Origin: Candidatus Thorarchaeota archaeon
Lineage (GTDB): Archaea > Asgardarchaeota > Thorarchaeia > Thorarchaeales > Thorarchaeaceae
Length of the DNA: 64,000 nucleotides
Reading direction: 5' to 3'
Assembly: GCA_008080745.1 (NCBI GenBank)
Contig: SHMX01000007.1
Span: forward strand, 1 to 64,000
In this document: positions 34,424 through 43,742 of the stretch, piece after piece
Layout: each line of letters starts with the position of its first letter
Position numbering within the stretch: position 1 is the stretch's first letter
Program-made: the position numbers and the translations under genes
The notes under the pieces: model-generated
What the model was told of the DNA's origin: nothing
Databases searched by the model: none
Seen by the model: only the letters and a program-made list of their open reading frames with translations

Positions 34424-35410
34424 ATGGATCAAGTAAGACTTGCTATTCCAAATGGGCACTTGATGGATGAAACCCTCAGTGCCATGAGTCGTGCAGGATA
34501 TTCTATCTCTGGTAGCTCTCGTACCTACCAACCCTCCATAAACGATCACCATATCAAACTGAGAGTCCTGCGCCCACAGGAGATTCCAATCTACGTTGCA
34601 GAGGGAATCCAAGATGTGGGCATCACTGGTGCAGACTGGATTGCTGAAACTGGAGCGAATGTAGAAACCCTACTGGATCTTGACTACTCGAGAGTAAAAA
34701 TTGTCGTAGCAGTTCAAAATTGTATGTCTGAGATAACTTCTCTATCTGATCTTATCGAGGATTTCGCAAAAAATGGAAATATTCTACGCATATCTACTGA
34801 GTATCCAAATCTTGCATCCCGCGCAGTTGAGAAAAATCCAGTATATCAGGACTTGTTTGATACACAAAAACCTGTAATAATCACACCCTGGTGGCGAAAA
34901 GGGGATAATGAAAAAGTTGCAATCTATCTCTCTTTTGGGGCCACAGAGGCAAAGCCACCGATAGCAGCGGATGCCATCATTGAGGTGATGGACACTGGCA
35001 CATCGCTCAGACAGAATGGCCTGAAGGTCATAGATGTCCTGATGGAGTCCAGTGCTCTACTCGTATGCAATCCATTAGCTCTGTCCGATTTGAAAAAACG
35101 AGAGAAGATTCTGGATATCATGACATTATTAGGTGGTGTCATTGATGGGAGAAAACGTTTACACATCTTTGTGAATGTGGAGAAGAGAAATCTGGATACT
35201 CTACTTGAACTCCTTCCGGGCCTGAAACGGCCTACCATCTCTCCTCTAGCGGATGAAGATTGGGTGGCATTGAATACGGTTATTGACAGAGATGATTACC
35301 TTCGTTTTATTCCCGTGTTACGAAATCTGGCACAGGGTCTCGTAGTCTATGAGCCACGTCAGGTTCTATCATTAGAGGACATCTCGGTGCGTGGAGGTGC
35401 CACTCGATGA
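34424..35410 (+). CDS. hisG: ATP phosphoribosyltransferase, long form
   Basis: HisG catalyses the first step of histidine synthesis, joining ATP and PRPP. At 328 residues it is the long form: a catalytic part with 'VRLAIPNGHLMDETLSAMSR' and the PRPP-binding 'EVMDTGTSLRQNGLKVID', and a C-terminal ~75-residue ACT-like regulatory domain ('RLHIFVNVEKRNLDTLLELL') that gives feedback inhibition by histidine and removes the need for HisZ. AGGTGA lies six bases before the ATG. It is first in the operon and overlaps hisD by four bases (ATGA). Confidence 0.95.
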   Translation: MDQVRLAIPNGHLMDETLSAMSRAGYSISGSSRTYQPSINDHHIKLRVLRPQEIPIYVAEGIQDVGITGADWIAETGANVETLLDLDYSRVKIVVAVQNCMSEITSLSDLIEDFAKNGNILRISTEYPNLASRAVEKNPVYQDLFDTQKPVIITPWWRKGDNEKVAIYLSFGATEAKPPIAADAIIEVMDTGTSLRQNGLKVIDVLMESSALLVCNPLALSDLKKREKILDIMTLLGGVIDGRKRLHIFVNVEKRNLDTLLELLPGLKRPTISPLADEDWVALNTVIDRDDYLRFIPVLRNLAQGLVVYEPRQVLSLEDISVRGGATR

Positions 35411-36708
35411 ATATCGAACCCTTATCTATCAGACGAGTCACAACGGTACCCGAGTATATTCTACAGAGTAGATGGCCTTGTTCAGTTAGAGGGAACACTC
35501 TCGTTGATACTGATGTATCTGATATTGTAAGATCGGTACGTGAAATGGGAGATAAAGCAATCATCCAATATACCAAGAAATTTGATGGTCTGGATATCTC
35601 TGATAGAATTCGCGTTTCAGATGAAGAGATTGCAAATGCATATGCTTCAGTTGATCAAAACGCAATAGATGCGATTCGTGAGTCTAAGAAACGTCTTGCT
35701 AGACACTGTAGCGTTGGGCTTGAACGCCTCCAATATGGTGTTTCTATCGAGGGTGTCGGAATCAGAAATGCAATTGCCCCTCTTCGAAGTGTTGGATGCT
35801 ATATACCAGGTGGTTCTGCGTCCTATCCTAGTTCAGTTGTAATGGCAGTTGTTCCGGCAGTTGTAGCTGGTGTACAAAGAGTAGTAATCTGTACACCTCC
35901 TGGTCTTGGTGGAACAATTAACCCTCTGACTCTGGTCGCTTCTGATATCTGTGGAGCAACTGAGATATATCGTGTAGGTGGTGCACAAGCAATTTCAGCT
36001 TTAGCTTATGGTTCCCAGTCTATATCTCCAGTAGATAAGATAGTAGGACCAGGTAATCGTTATGTGACCGCTGCAAAGAGGTTGGTTTCAATCGATGTGC
36101 CAGTAGACATGCCTGCTGGCCCAAGTGAACTTCTGGTAATTGCAGACAAATCTGCAAATCCTCGACTAGTCGCTCTTGATCTGATATCGCAGGCTGAACA
36201 CGACCAAGATGCAAAGGCAATCCTTGTCACGGATTCAGCTAGTCTTGCTGATGGTGTTATCAGTTTCTTACAGGATATCATACCTAGCCTTCCTCGTTCG
36301 GAAACAATCCTTCAATCATTAAACGAAAATGGTCTGGTGTATGTATGTCCTTCTCTTATTGAGGGGTTTGAGTTTGTTAATCAATATGCTCCTGAACATG
36401 TTGAAATAATGACTGTAAATGCTCGTCTGGATGCGGACAAGATAACTACCGCGGGGCTGGTACTTGTTGGAGGATATTCTCCGGTAGCGGCAAGTGATTA
36501 TTGTCTTGGTGTCAATCACGTTCTCCCAACTGGAGGATATGGCAATGCCTATTCACAGCTCTCTATTTCAGATTTCATCAGGACTTATTCTGTGGTGGAA
36601 TGTAGCAAAGAGGGACTTCGTAAGGTTTCTGAACGGGTAAAGGTGTTATCAGAATGTGAAGGACTTCCGGGTCACGGTTCTGCCACCGATGGGAGGTTTA
36701 CCAAATGA
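35407..36708 (+). CDS. hisD: Histidinol dehydrogenase
   Basis: HisD oxidises L-histidinol to histidine with two NAD and one zinc. The 433-residue chain shows 'CYIPGGSASYPSSVVMAVVP', 'RVGGAQAISALAYGSQSISP', 'VDKIVGPGNRYVTAAKRLVS', 'DMPAGPSELLVIAD', 'EHDQDAKAILVTD', 'NQYAPEHVEIM' (catalytic Glu/His) and 'HVLPTGGYGNAYSQLSISDF', all family hallmarks. It catalyses the last two steps although it is second in the operon. It overlaps hisG and hisC by four bases each, so all three are translationally coupled. Confidence 0.96.
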   Translation: MNIEPLSIRRVTTVPEYILQSRWPCSVRGNTLVDTDVSDIVRSVREMGDKAIIQYTKKFDGLDISDRIRVSDEEIANAYASVDQNAIDAIRESKKRLARHCSVGLERLQYGVSIEGVGIRNAIAPLRSVGCYIPGGSASYPSSVVMAVVPAVVAGVQRVVICTPPGLGGTINPLTLVASDICGATEIYRVGGAQAISALAYGSQSISPVDKIVGPGNRYVTAAKRLVSIDVPVDMPAGPSELLVIADKSANPRLVALDLISQAEHDQDAKAILVTDSASLADGVISFLQDIIPSLPRSETILQSLNENGLVYVCPSLIEGFEFVNQYAPEHVEIMTVNARLDADKITTAGLVLVGGYSPVAASDYCLGVNHVLPTGGYGNAYSQLSISDFIRTYSVVECSKEGLRKVSERVKVLSECEGLPGHGSATDGRFTK

Positions 36709-37802
36709 ACCCTCAGAGAATTCGATGGATGAAGAATCTCTGTGATATTGCAGATCGTGTGTCTATCTACTCAAGCTCTTCAGATATTCTATCTGATTCT
36801 AGTGAGCCAACCAAGATACTAAACTTGTCCGCTAATGAGAACTTGTTCCTTGAAGTTGCAACTCTGAAACGAATTATGTTTGAGGTTTTGGATGCATACG
36901 ATCCCCGTTTGTATCGTTCAAATTACGAGGAACTTAGAAAGGACTTGGGTGCATTGAATGCGGCAAATCCAGAACAGATTCTGTTAGGAAACGGGAGTGA
37001 TCAGATTCTGGACCTGCTTGTACGTTCCGTGTTAGCACCCAAAGATCACGCTATAGTGATATGTCCAACCTTCTCCATGTATGGTATACTTTTACAGTGC
37101 AATGGAACTCTCTATACAGAGGTACCACTACGGTCAGACTTCAGTATGGACGTAGATTCCATATTATCCTCAATTAAACCGAATACTCGTCTTATCTTCC
37201 TGTGCTCCCCTAACAATCCCACAGGAAATAAACAATCTCTTGAATCCATTGAGAGGCTTGTCAGAGAATCTGGTTGTCTGATTGTTCTTGATGAGGCATA
37301 TCTGACAATCAATACCTCATCAGTGAAACTTCTTGAAAAATACGATAATCTGGTTATATTGAGGACATTCTCAAAATCTTACGGCATTGCGGGACTTCGA
37401 ATTGGCTATGCTCTGAGTAATAACACTCTAATCTCCATACTGCAGAATAGAATCCAATATCCATTTCCTGTTTCGTCTTTTTCAATAGATGTTGCAGTAC
37501 GGCTCCTTGAGAATTATAGCTTGATTCAATCCGCAGATACTAGGATGAGAACACAACGTTCGAGAACCTTTGCAGATTTGAAATCGATTAGAGGAGTGAC
37601 TCCCTTCCCCTCAGAATGTAATTTCATTCTCTTTGATGTTGAAGCGGATTCTAGAGAAGTACAACGAGACCTGTTGAAGTATGGCATATTGGTTAGAAAC
37701 ATCGATAATGTCCTTGATTTCTCGAACTGTCTTCGGGTAACGATTGCTCCTGAGGACATGATGAAACAGTTCACAACTGCTTTGATGGAGGTCTTATCTT
37801 GA
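36705..37802 (+). CDS. hisC: Histidinol-phosphate aminotransferase
   Basis: A fold-type I PLP aminotransferase (365 residues) that makes histidinol-phosphate from imidazole acetol-phosphate. 'LLGNGSDQILDLLVRSVLAP' and 'LCSPNNPTGN' bind PLP phosphate and substrate, 'LIVLDEAYLT' gives the PLP Asp/Tyr, and the Schiff-base Lys is in 'LRTFSKSYGIAGLRIGYALS'. It has an N-terminal extension of about 30 residues before the usual 'LSANEN' start (normally LNxNENP). It overlaps hisD (ATGA) and hisB (TTGA) by four bases. Confidence 0.94.
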   Translation: MNPQRIRWMKNLCDIADRVSIYSSSSDILSDSSEPTKILNLSANENLFLEVATLKRIMFEVLDAYDPRLYRSNYEELRKDLGALNAANPEQILLGNGSDQILDLLVRSVLAPKDHAIVICPTFSMYGILLQCNGTLYTEVPLRSDFSMDVDSILSSIKPNTRLIFLCSPNNPTGNKQSLESIERLVRESGCLIVLDEAYLTINTSSVKLLEKYDNLVILRTFSKSYGIAGLRIGYALSNNTLISILQNRIQYPFPVSSFSIDVAVRLLENYSLIQSADTRMRTQRSRTFADLKSIRGVTPFPSECNFILFDVEADSREVQRDLLKYGILVRNIDNVLDFSNCLRVTIAPEDMMKQFTTALMEVLS

Positions 37803-38371
37803 GAATTGCACAAATAGAACGAAAGACAAGAGAGACCGATATTTCAGTAGATCTCAACCTAGATGGTACTGGCACGTCTTCAATTGATATCCCCTCAGCA
37901 TTTCTATCCCACATGCTGACAGCTTTGAGTACACACAGCTGCATTGATCTTACCATTAGAGCAGAGGGGGATCTTCAACATCACGTTGTTGAAGATGTTG
38001 CAATAGTCTTCGGGATGGCACTTCGACAGGCAATAGGAGATGGTATAGGTATCAGAAGATTTGGAGCAGCCACGGTTCCGATGGACTGCTCGCTCGCAAG
38101 AGTGATTGTGGATTTGGTTGAACGTCCTTATTCTGTTATCGATATTGATCTTCAGCGAGAATCGATTGAAGACCTTGCTAGTGAAGAAATTCTCCATTTC
38201 TTAGAAAGTCTTGTAGCATCTGGACGTTTTAATCTCCATGCTCTTGTGGAATATGGCACTAATGACCATCACAAGGTGGAGGCAGTTTTCAAAGCCCTAG
38301 CCCTTGCACTTAGGTCAGCATTAGTAATTGAGAATCAAGACATTCCAAGTTCAAAGGGGGTGCTAAGATGA
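37799..38371 (+). CDS. hisB: Imidazoleglycerol-phosphate dehydratase
   Basis: HisB (190 residues) dehydrates imidazoleglycerol phosphate using manganese. Two Mn-binding motifs are visible: 'DLQHHVVEDVAIVFG' and 'NDHHKVEAVFKALALALR'. The 'F(F/L)DHML' segment reads FLSHML here, with Ser in place of Asp, while the His ligand is kept. No phosphatase domain is fused. The start is a TTG overlapping the hisC stop; GGAGGT six bases upstream supports it. The overlap with hisH is four bases. Confidence 0.94.
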   Translation: MRIAQIERKTRETDISVDLNLDGTGTSSIDIPSAFLSHMLTALSTHSCIDLTIRAEGDLQHHVVEDVAIVFGMALRQAIGDGIGIRRFGAATVPMDCSLARVIVDLVERPYSVIDIDLQRESIEDLASEEILHFLESLVASGRFNLHALVEYGTNDHHKVEAVFKALALALRSALVIENQDIPSSKGVLR

Positions 38372-38979
38372 CCCAAGTTTCTATTCTGAACTATCAAGCG
38401 GGTAATCTCTATAGTATTAGAAATGCTCTCAGGAGAGCTGGAGCATCAGTAGAAGTTGTGTCAGTAGAAGACCTGTTCGAATGTGATGCTCTAGTAATCC
38501 CTGGTGTTGGTCACTTTGGTGCTGCGATTAAGAATATTCGACCAGCGATGGATAGGATTCGCGGATTGATTGACTCAGGGGTGCCTGTATTGGGAATTTG
38601 TCTTGGACTTCAGATTCTCTTCTCCTCTAGTGAAGAGGGCCCATCTACAGGTCTAGATTGTATCTCGGGTAGAGTGGTGAGATTGCCAGAGTCTGTGAAG
38701 ATTCCCCATATTGGTTGGAATCGTGTAAAACGCAAGAGAGAGAGTGTACTGCTTGACGAATCTGATGATAACTCTTGGTTCTACTTTGTACACTCTTTTG
38801 TGGGCAATCCTACTGATATATCGGTTGTCACAGGTGAAACTCAATACGGGATTCTATTTCCCTCAATAGTGGAAACAGGATCACTCTATGCCACTCAGTT
38901 TCATCCTGAGAAATCTGGCCCAGCAGGTTTCCGCCTATTGAAACGCTTTGTTAGAGTAGCAAAGGAGGCAGGAGCATGA
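38368..38979 (+). CDS. hisH: Imidazole glycerol phosphate synthase, glutaminase subunit
   Basis: The class I glutamine amidotransferase subunit (203 residues) feeding ammonia to HisF. The nucleophile Cys lies in 'PVLGICLGLQILFSSSEEG', the oxyanion region is 'LVIPGVGHFGAAIKNI', and the His/Glu of the triad are in 'ATQFHPEKSGPAGFRLLKRF'. The length is normal. It overlaps hisB and hisA by four bases. HisF is encoded two genes on, so the two subunits are made from one transcript. Confidence 0.95.
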   Translation: MTQVSILNYQAGNLYSIRNALRRAGASVEVVSVEDLFECDALVIPGVGHFGAAIKNIRPAMDRIRGLIDSGVPVLGICLGLQILFSSSEEGPSTGLDCISGRVVRLPESVKIPHIGWNRVKRKRESVLLDESDDNSWFYFVHSFVGNPTDISVVTGETQYGILFPSIVETGSLYATQFHPEKSGPAGFRLLKRFVRVAKEAGA

Positions 38980-39704
38980 AACTCATCCCTGCAATTGACT
39001 TGATGAAAGGACAGGTCGTGAGACTTCGGCAAGGAGACCCCAGTCAAAGCACATACTATACGGAATGGGGTTCTCCTACGGATGTTATTGAGAGATGGAT
39101 TGAGTTAGGAGCAGATACTATTCAAGTAATTGATCTCGACGCAGCAACAGGTCGGGGTTCCAATATATCGTGTATCAGTGATTTTCTCAGTTCTTACCCG
39201 GTTTCTTTACAGGTTGGTGGTGGGATTCGCGACTCTAAGTATGCCTCCTATCTACTTGACTACGAGAATTGTAGAATAATTGTAGGTTCTATGGCAGTTA
39301 CTAACTTGGAATGTCTTATCTGCTTGAAGAACATCTATGGACCTGACAGGATTATTATCAGTCTGGATTATTTGGATAACGCTGTTAGAATTCGTGGATG
39401 GCAGACCGAAACTAGTCTGAATGTTCTACAGGCAATCAACCTCTTCTCCCAAGAAGAATTTGAAAGATTTCTAGTTACTGCTATTGAACGTGACGGCACA
39501 CTTCAAGGGCCTGATATTGATGTCTTTCGCAATCTCTCCACCTCCACATCTGCGAAGATATTGGCTGCGGGTGGGGTATCATGTCTGTCTGATTTGAAGG
39601 CTTTAGCAGACTCCAGTGTATATGCAGTTATCATTGGTCGTGCCTTGTATGAACGTTCACTATCTCTTGAAGAAGCATTGCAATTTGTGGAGGTGATGAG
39701 TTGA
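38976..39704 (+). CDS. hisA: Phosphoribosylformimino-AICAR-phosphate isomerase
   Basis: HisA (242 residues) is the TIM-barrel isomerase converting ProFAR to PRFAR. The catalytic Asp is in '[20 protein letters not shown]', the second in '[19 protein letters not shown]', and phosphate-binding loops are 'VGGGIRD' and '[11 protein letters not shown]'. The late '[19 protein letters not shown]' matches the family. It has the usual internal half-barrel symmetry with HisF, the adjacent paralogue. It overlaps hisH and hisF by four bases. The order A-F-I is conserved in many prokaryotic his operons. Confidence 0.94.
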   Translation: MKLIPAIDLMKGQVVRLRQGDPSQSTYYTEWGSPTDVIERWIELGADTIQVIDLDAATGRGSNISCISDFLSSYPVSLQVGGGIRDSKYASYLLDYENCRIIVGSMAVTNLECLICLKNIYGPDRIIISLDYLDNAVRIRGWQTETSLNVLQAINLFSQEEFERFLVTAIERDGTLQGPDIDVFRNLSTSTSAKILAAGGVSCLSDLKALADSSVYAVIIGRALYERSLSLEEALQFVEVMS

Positions 39705-40486
39705 CTTTAGCAAAACGAATCATCCCTTGTCTTGATGTAGATCAAGGTCGAGTGGTAAAGGGTATCAACTTTGTAGACCTTCAATATGCTGGTGATCCCG
39801 TTGAATTAGGTCTTCGTTATAGTAGAGAAGGTGCAGATGAGCTTGTCTATCTTGATATTACAGCCTCATCTGATTATCGAGATACCATACTAGAAACCGT
39901 ATCCAAAGTTGCTAGCCATCTAGATATCCCCTTCACAGTTGGTGGTGGTGTTCGTACTGTTGAAGATGCTCGGTCACTGCTTCAAGCAGGTGCTGACAAG
40001 GTGACTATCAATACGGCGGCAGTAGAGAGACCTGTTCTTATCCAAGAGATATCTCAAGCTTTTGGTTCTCAATGTGTAGTCCTAGCTATTGATGCAAAGA
40101 AACGACTGAATGCCCGCTCTGAAAAAGAGAATTCGATATTTGCAGAGGTATACACACATGGAGGAAGGACTCCTACAGGGCTTGATGCATTGGATTGGGC
40201 AAAGCAGGGAGAAATATTGGGTGCTGGAGAAATATTACTGACATCCATGGATTGTGATGGAACAAAGAATGGGTTTGATATAGATCTCACCTGTCAAGTA
40301 TCAAGTACCGTACGAGTTCCTGTTATTGCGAGTGGTGGTGCAGGCAGTCCTGCTGATTTCTTGGAAGTATTTGACTATGGTCTGGCAGATGCTGCACTTG
40401 CAGCATCAGTTTTTCACTATAATCAGTATCCTATTTCTTCTGTGAAGCAATTTCTATTTCATAAGGGTGTGGAGGTGAGAGTTTGA
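39701..40486 (+). CDS. hisF: Imidazole glycerol phosphate synthase, cyclase subunit
   Basis: The cyclase (261 residues) turns PRFAR and HisH-derived ammonia into IGP and AICAR. Catalytic Asp residues lie in '[18 protein letters not shown]' and '[18 protein letters not shown]'. Phosphate loops are '[15 protein letters not shown]' and '[15 protein letters not shown]'. The start is a TTG overlapping the hisA stop, set four bases after GGAGGTGAT (39689-39697), a nearly perfect anti-16S match that decides the start. It overlaps hisI by four bases. Confidence 0.95.
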   Translation: MTLAKRIIPCLDVDQGRVVKGINFVDLQYAGDPVELGLRYSREGADELVYLDITASSDYRDTILETVSKVASHLDIPFTVGGGVRTVEDARSLLQAGADKVTINTAAVERPVLIQEISQAFGSQCVVLAIDAKKRLNARSEKENSIFAEVYTHGGRTPTGLDALDWAKQGEILGAGEILLTSMDCDGTKNGFDIDLTCQVSSTVRVPVIASGGAGSPADFLEVFDYGLADAALAASVFHYNQYPISSVKQFLFHKGVEVRV

Positions 40487-40809
40487 AGATTGAAATTGCT
40501 GGGCTGGATTTTGAGAAAGGTGACGGTCTTATCCCAGTAGTGGTACAGGAAGCGAGAACCCTTGAAGTACTCACCCTCGCTTACACAAATAGAGCTGCAT
40601 TGGTTCTTACCCAATCAACAGGCTATGCTCATTACTATAGACGATCAAAAGGCCGGGTGATGAAGAAAGGCGTTACTTCAGGAAATGTGCAAAAGATAGT
40701 TAGTATTCTCACAGACTGTGATAATGATGCACTTGTTTTTCTTGTGGATCAAATGGGACCTGCCTGTCACCTCAACGAGCGTACCTGTTTTCATAAGACA
40801 GTTCAATAA
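40483..40809 (+). CDS. hisI: Phosphoribosyl-AMP cyclohydrolase
   Basis: HisI (108 residues) opens the purine ring of phosphoribosyl-AMP. Zinc/Mg cysteines and acidic residues are in '[20 protein letters not shown]' and '[14 protein letters not shown]'. There is no HisE (phosphoribosyl-ATP pyrophosphatase) extension, so that step and a histidinol-phosphate phosphatase must be encoded elsewhere. The start is a TTG overlapping the hisF stop, preceded by GGAGGTGAG. It is the last gene of the operon and is followed 15 bases after its stop by a long hairpin. Confidence 0.93.
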   Translation: MKIEIAGLDFEKGDGLIPVVVQEARTLEVLTLAYTNRAALVLTQSTGYAHYYRRSKGRVMKKGVTSGNVQKIVSILTDCDNDALVFLVDQMGPACHLNERTCFHKTVQ

Positions 40810-40824
40810 CTAACTGTACGTCTA

Positions 40825-40860
40825 TTGCAGATGAAAGCTCATTTCATCTGCAACCTTTTT
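40825..40860 (+). terminator. Intrinsic-type terminator of the his operon
   Basis: TTGCAGATGAAA (40825-40836) and TTTCATCTGCAA (40842-40853) form a perfect 12-bp stem with loop GCTCA, followed by CC and five T (40856-40860). It is the strongest terminator-like structure in the window. Confidence 0.85.
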
Positions 40861-40976
40861 ACTACCGATTAAAATTTTGCCACTCAAAGTGGTTCAAATT
40901 CCAGAACAGGGGAGAAAAACCTGCAAAATTGGTGTTCTATATTTAGACTATTATATTTTCTATACCATAATATAGG

Positions 40977-41051
40977 TAGAGGTAAAACGCCTCTATCTCC
41001 TTTCATATCACATGCGGGGGTTTTGGCCTCACCAGCCAAAACCCATGTGAT
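40977..41051 (+). ncRNA. Candidate structured small RNA: two tandem hairpins
   Basis: Hairpin 1: TAGAGG (40977-40982) with CCTCTA (40990-40995), extendable by a G-U and a G-C pair. Hairpin 2: ATCACAT (41007-41013) with ATGTGAT (41045-41051), enclosing GGGTTTTGGC (41018-41027) with GCCAAAACCC (41035-41044), loop CTCACCA and a four-base bulge GCGG. A TATA-like TTATATTTTC (~40950-40960) lies about 25 bases before hairpin 1. No coding potential is seen. It could instead be a 5' leader element of the Vps62-like gene at 41097 or a small mobile-element relic. Confidence 0.4.
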
Positions 41052-41096
41052 TCATTTCTACAAGATTCTTATTGTATTCTGTCATTAAATATTCTG

Positions 41097-41816
41097 ATGA
41101 AAGATCCTGTAGATTACTCTCTGGTCGAACAATATGCCCCCATACTGCATTTCCATCCAGCGGAGGGTGATTTCTGTTGCTACCCCTGTGATGCAGAAGT
41201 GACATATCACTTATTCAAGGACGACTGGTCAAAATTCGAGGTTGACATGTCTCCCAATGAACTAGATCCAAATACTCCTTGTTATTACGAAGTTTGGGAC
41301 GATTTATCCATGATTCAGATAAGGTACTGGTTCTGGTACAAGTACAATAAATTCCCGAATGCACCCTTCGGAAAAGGTCAACATCTTGGCGACTGGGAAC
41401 ATGTAGAAGTTCGTATTTACAAGAATGCTGATGTTACAATATGGCTATTGTCTAATCATCTCTCTGCTCGGTTAACCGCACTTCCTTCAGGCTATACCCT
41501 TCCCAATTTTGCATATGAGAGCGGTATCATCACCGACAATCATGTTCATGCAGTAGTTGCTCTGGGCTCACATGCGCACTATCCATCATTTGATAGTAAG
41601 CCCTATTGTGCAGCAAGAATCTTCTGTGATAAATTCAAAGAGGGTGGATTAGATTGGTATACTGAGAATAATCTTGTCCCTATTCATGAGACCAATTTCT
41701 TTTCTTACACCGGGAGATGGGGTGACAAGGATGCACCACGCAGTCCTACGAACGAATACAATAATCGAGAACGGAATGCTCCATTGGTAGCACCACTAAG
41801 AGATACAGAAAAATGA
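41097..41816 (+). CDS. Vps62-like domain protein
   Basis: A 239-residue soluble protein without signal peptide. The start 'YAPILHFHPAEGDFCCYP', the core 'QIRYWFWYKYN' and 'GQHLGDWEHVEVRIYKN' (His96 to His102) and the later 'VALGSHAHYPS' (157-163) fit the Vps62 family, in which a 'GDWEH' and a 'GSH..YP' motif recur. Vps62 was named from a yeast vacuolar-sorting mutant, but its biochemical role is unclear. The paired Asp/Glu/His residues suggest a metal-binding or hydrolytic site. The family call rests on these motifs only. The transcript may include the two upstream hairpins. Confidence 0.6.
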   Translation: MKDPVDYSLVEQYAPILHFHPAEGDFCCYPCDAEVTYHLFKDDWSKFEVDMSPNELDPNTPCYYEVWDDLSMIQIRYWFWYKYNKFPNAPFGKGQHLGDWEHVEVRIYKNADVTIWLLSNHLSARLTALPSGYTLPNFAYESGIITDNHVHAVVALGSHAHYPSFDSKPYCAARIFCDKFKEGGLDWYTENNLVPIHETNFFSYTGRWGDKDAPRSPTNEYNNRERNAPLVAPLRDTEK

Positions 41817-41937
41817 TTTCCGATGGTTTGCCTAAACTCCATGCTTCTTTGGATTATATTCCATTTTAGACCATTTTGAAAATTCATGTCTTAGCTAATT
41901 CTGAATAATGAATTTTACTTCATATTTATCCGTCCTC

Positions 41938-43524
41938 TCAATCAATTGGAACAAGAGATTTCTTCAGAATAGTATCCACCTTCTGAGAGGATTTTTCCGG
42001 GTAGTCTATATTATAATGGGCTCCTCTACTTTCTTTTCGCATCCTTGCCATTTTGATTATCAGTTCTGCAACTATAGCAATGTTACGCAGCTCGATAAGG
42101 TCTGGTGTTATCATGAAATCCCAATAGAATTGATTAATCTCCTTCTGAATGAAACCAATTCGATTTCTTGCCCTGATAAGACGTTTATGAGACCGGACAA
42201 TTCCCACATAATTTGCCATGAGTCTTCTTATCTCGTCCCACATGTGAGTTATGATGACTAGCTCATCTGGATCAGTAGCTTCACCAGGATCCCAGGGTGC
42301 TATCAAACTGGCATCTAAATCCCATTCTAAGGTTTCTTTTACAGCTTCAGCGGCATTGTGGCCTAGTACTGCAGCCTCAAGCAACGAATTTGAAGCCATA
42401 CGATTTGCTCCATGAAAACCAGTTCCAGCAGTTTCTCCCACAGCATAGAGCCCTTTTACATCCGTTCTACCATGTGTGTCTGTTTTGATTCCCCCACAGA
42501 CATAATGCATTGCAGGGACCACAGGAATCGGTTCTTTTGTTATGTCAATTCCACCTTTCATACATTCCTCATAGATTGCTGGAAATCTATCCTTTACAAA
42601 TTCTGGATTTTTGAAGGAAATATCTAACCAGACATGGTCTGCACCAGTTCGTTTCATCTCGTTATCTATGGCTCTAGCAACAACGTCCCGTGGTGCTAAT
42701 TCTGCATCCTCATGGTATTTATCCATGAATCGTTTTCCATCAGGACCCAGCAGTACCGCACCTTCTCCCCGAAGAGCCTCTGATATCAGAAATGAGCGTA
42801 TCTTGTGATGATATAGCAGAGTGGGATGAAATTGACAGAATTCCATATTAGTAATAGTTGCGCCTACACGATAGGCCATTGCGATTCCGTCTCCCGTTGC
42901 ATGTTCTGGATTGCTTGTGTAAAGGAATACCTTTCCAGCTCCTCCGGTAGCTAAAATAGTGGCTTTTGCAACGAATCTCTTGACTTCTCCTGATTTGACA
43001 TCTAATACATAAGATCCACGTACACGGTCCTGATGGATAACGAGATTAACTGCCATATGATGCTCTAGGATTGTTATGTTGCTCGTAGCTTTTGCTGTAC
43101 TAACTACCGCCTTTTGAATATCTAACCCAGTATGATCTTTGACATGCAGGACTCGTCTCTCACAATGACCACCTTCGAGACCAAGCTCATATTCATCTCC
43201 CTTTTCTACTTTACAAAAATCAACGCCCATCTGAACAAGCTCGCCTATTATCTTTGGTCCAGCTGTTACGAACTCCTCAACTACGCTTCTATGGCAGAGA
43301 CCATCTCCCACTCTCATTGTGTCTTCAATGTGTTTCTCAAAACAGTCTTCATCTGTGATTACTGCGGCAATCCCGCCCTGTGCCATACTGGTGGCAGTTT
43401 CCATTATTGTCCTTTTAGTGAGCACAGTAACTTTTCCATGCTCAGCAGCTTTGATAGCAAATAGAAGCCCAGCGAGTCCTGTTCCGATTACTAGAAAATC
43501 GGAGGAATGAATGTCATTGCTCAT
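41938..43524 (-). CDS. nadB: L-aspartate oxidase
   Basis: A 528-residue FAD enzyme oxidising L-aspartate to iminoaspartate, the first step of de novo NAD synthesis; it can also use fumarate as acceptor in anaerobes. The dinucleotide fold is 'FLVIGTGLAGLLFAIKAAEH'. 'TATSMAQGGIAAV', 'DHTGLDIQKAVV', 'NMEFCQFHPTLL', 'YVCGGIKTDTHGRT' and 'GANRMASNSLLEAAVLG' are family segments. The helical C-terminal domain ends normally. GAGGAG six bases before the ATG supports the start. NadA and NadC are not in the window. It is divergent from the longin-like gene. Confidence 0.93.
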   Translation of the reverse strand: MSNDIHSSDFLVIGTGLAGLLFAIKAAEHGKVTVLTKRTIMETATSMAQGGIAAVITDEDCFEKHIEDTMRVGDGLCHRSVVEEFVTAGPKIIGELVQMGVDFCKVEKGDEYELGLEGGHCERRVLHVKDHTGLDIQKAVVSTAKATSNITILEHHMAVNLVIHQDRVRGSYVLDVKSGEVKRFVAKATILATGGAGKVFLYTSNPEHATGDGIAMAYRVGATITNMEFCQFHPTLLYHHKIRSFLISEALRGEGAVLLGPDGKRFMDKYHEDAELAPRDVVARAIDNEMKRTGADHVWLDISFKNPEFVKDRFPAIYEECMKGGIDITKEPIPVVPAMHYVCGGIKTDTHGRTDVKGLYAVGETAGTGFHGANRMASNSLLEAAVLGHNAAEAVKETLEWDLDASLIAPWDPGEATDPDELVIITHMWDEIRRLMANYVGIVRSHKRLIRARNRIGFIQKEINQFYWDFMITPDLIELRNIAIVAELIIKMARMRKESRGAHYNIDYPEKSSQKVDTILKKSLVPID

Positions 43525-43690
43525 TTTTACTCCTCATAAATTGGGTTTTACTCACGATATCAAAAAAACAAGATGATATATACGGGTATTGTATAAACAA
43601 TGAATGATGCGAGCAGTCCCGTGAGATTAATATAGCTCACAGGTCGAAAGAATAAAAACACTTCAAGTAGAATAGATGAATCAGATAAAG

Positions 43691-43710
43691 ATAATATGTT
43701 ATAATATGTT
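43691..43710 (+). repeat. Tandem 10-bp AT-rich repeat in a promoter region
   Basis: ATAATATGTT occurs twice in direct succession, followed by ATATTTAT (43711-43718). One helical turn per copy and its place just before the longin-like gene suggest a regulator site merged with the TATA box; the sequence is simple enough that chance is possible. Confidence 0.4.
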
Positions 43711-43742
43711 ATATTTATCTAATGAGAACGGACGGGACTTGC

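Noticed and set aside
34233-34436. A 67-codon frame before hisG
   Set aside because: It overlaps the hisG promoter and start, has no ribosome site and no recognisable pattern.
41097-41816. Reading the Vps62-like gene as a necrosis-inducing (NPP1-type) protein because of its D-W-E-H segment
   Set aside because: There is no signal peptide, and the flanking motifs (start 'YAPILHFHP', later 'GSHAHYP') fit Vps62 better.
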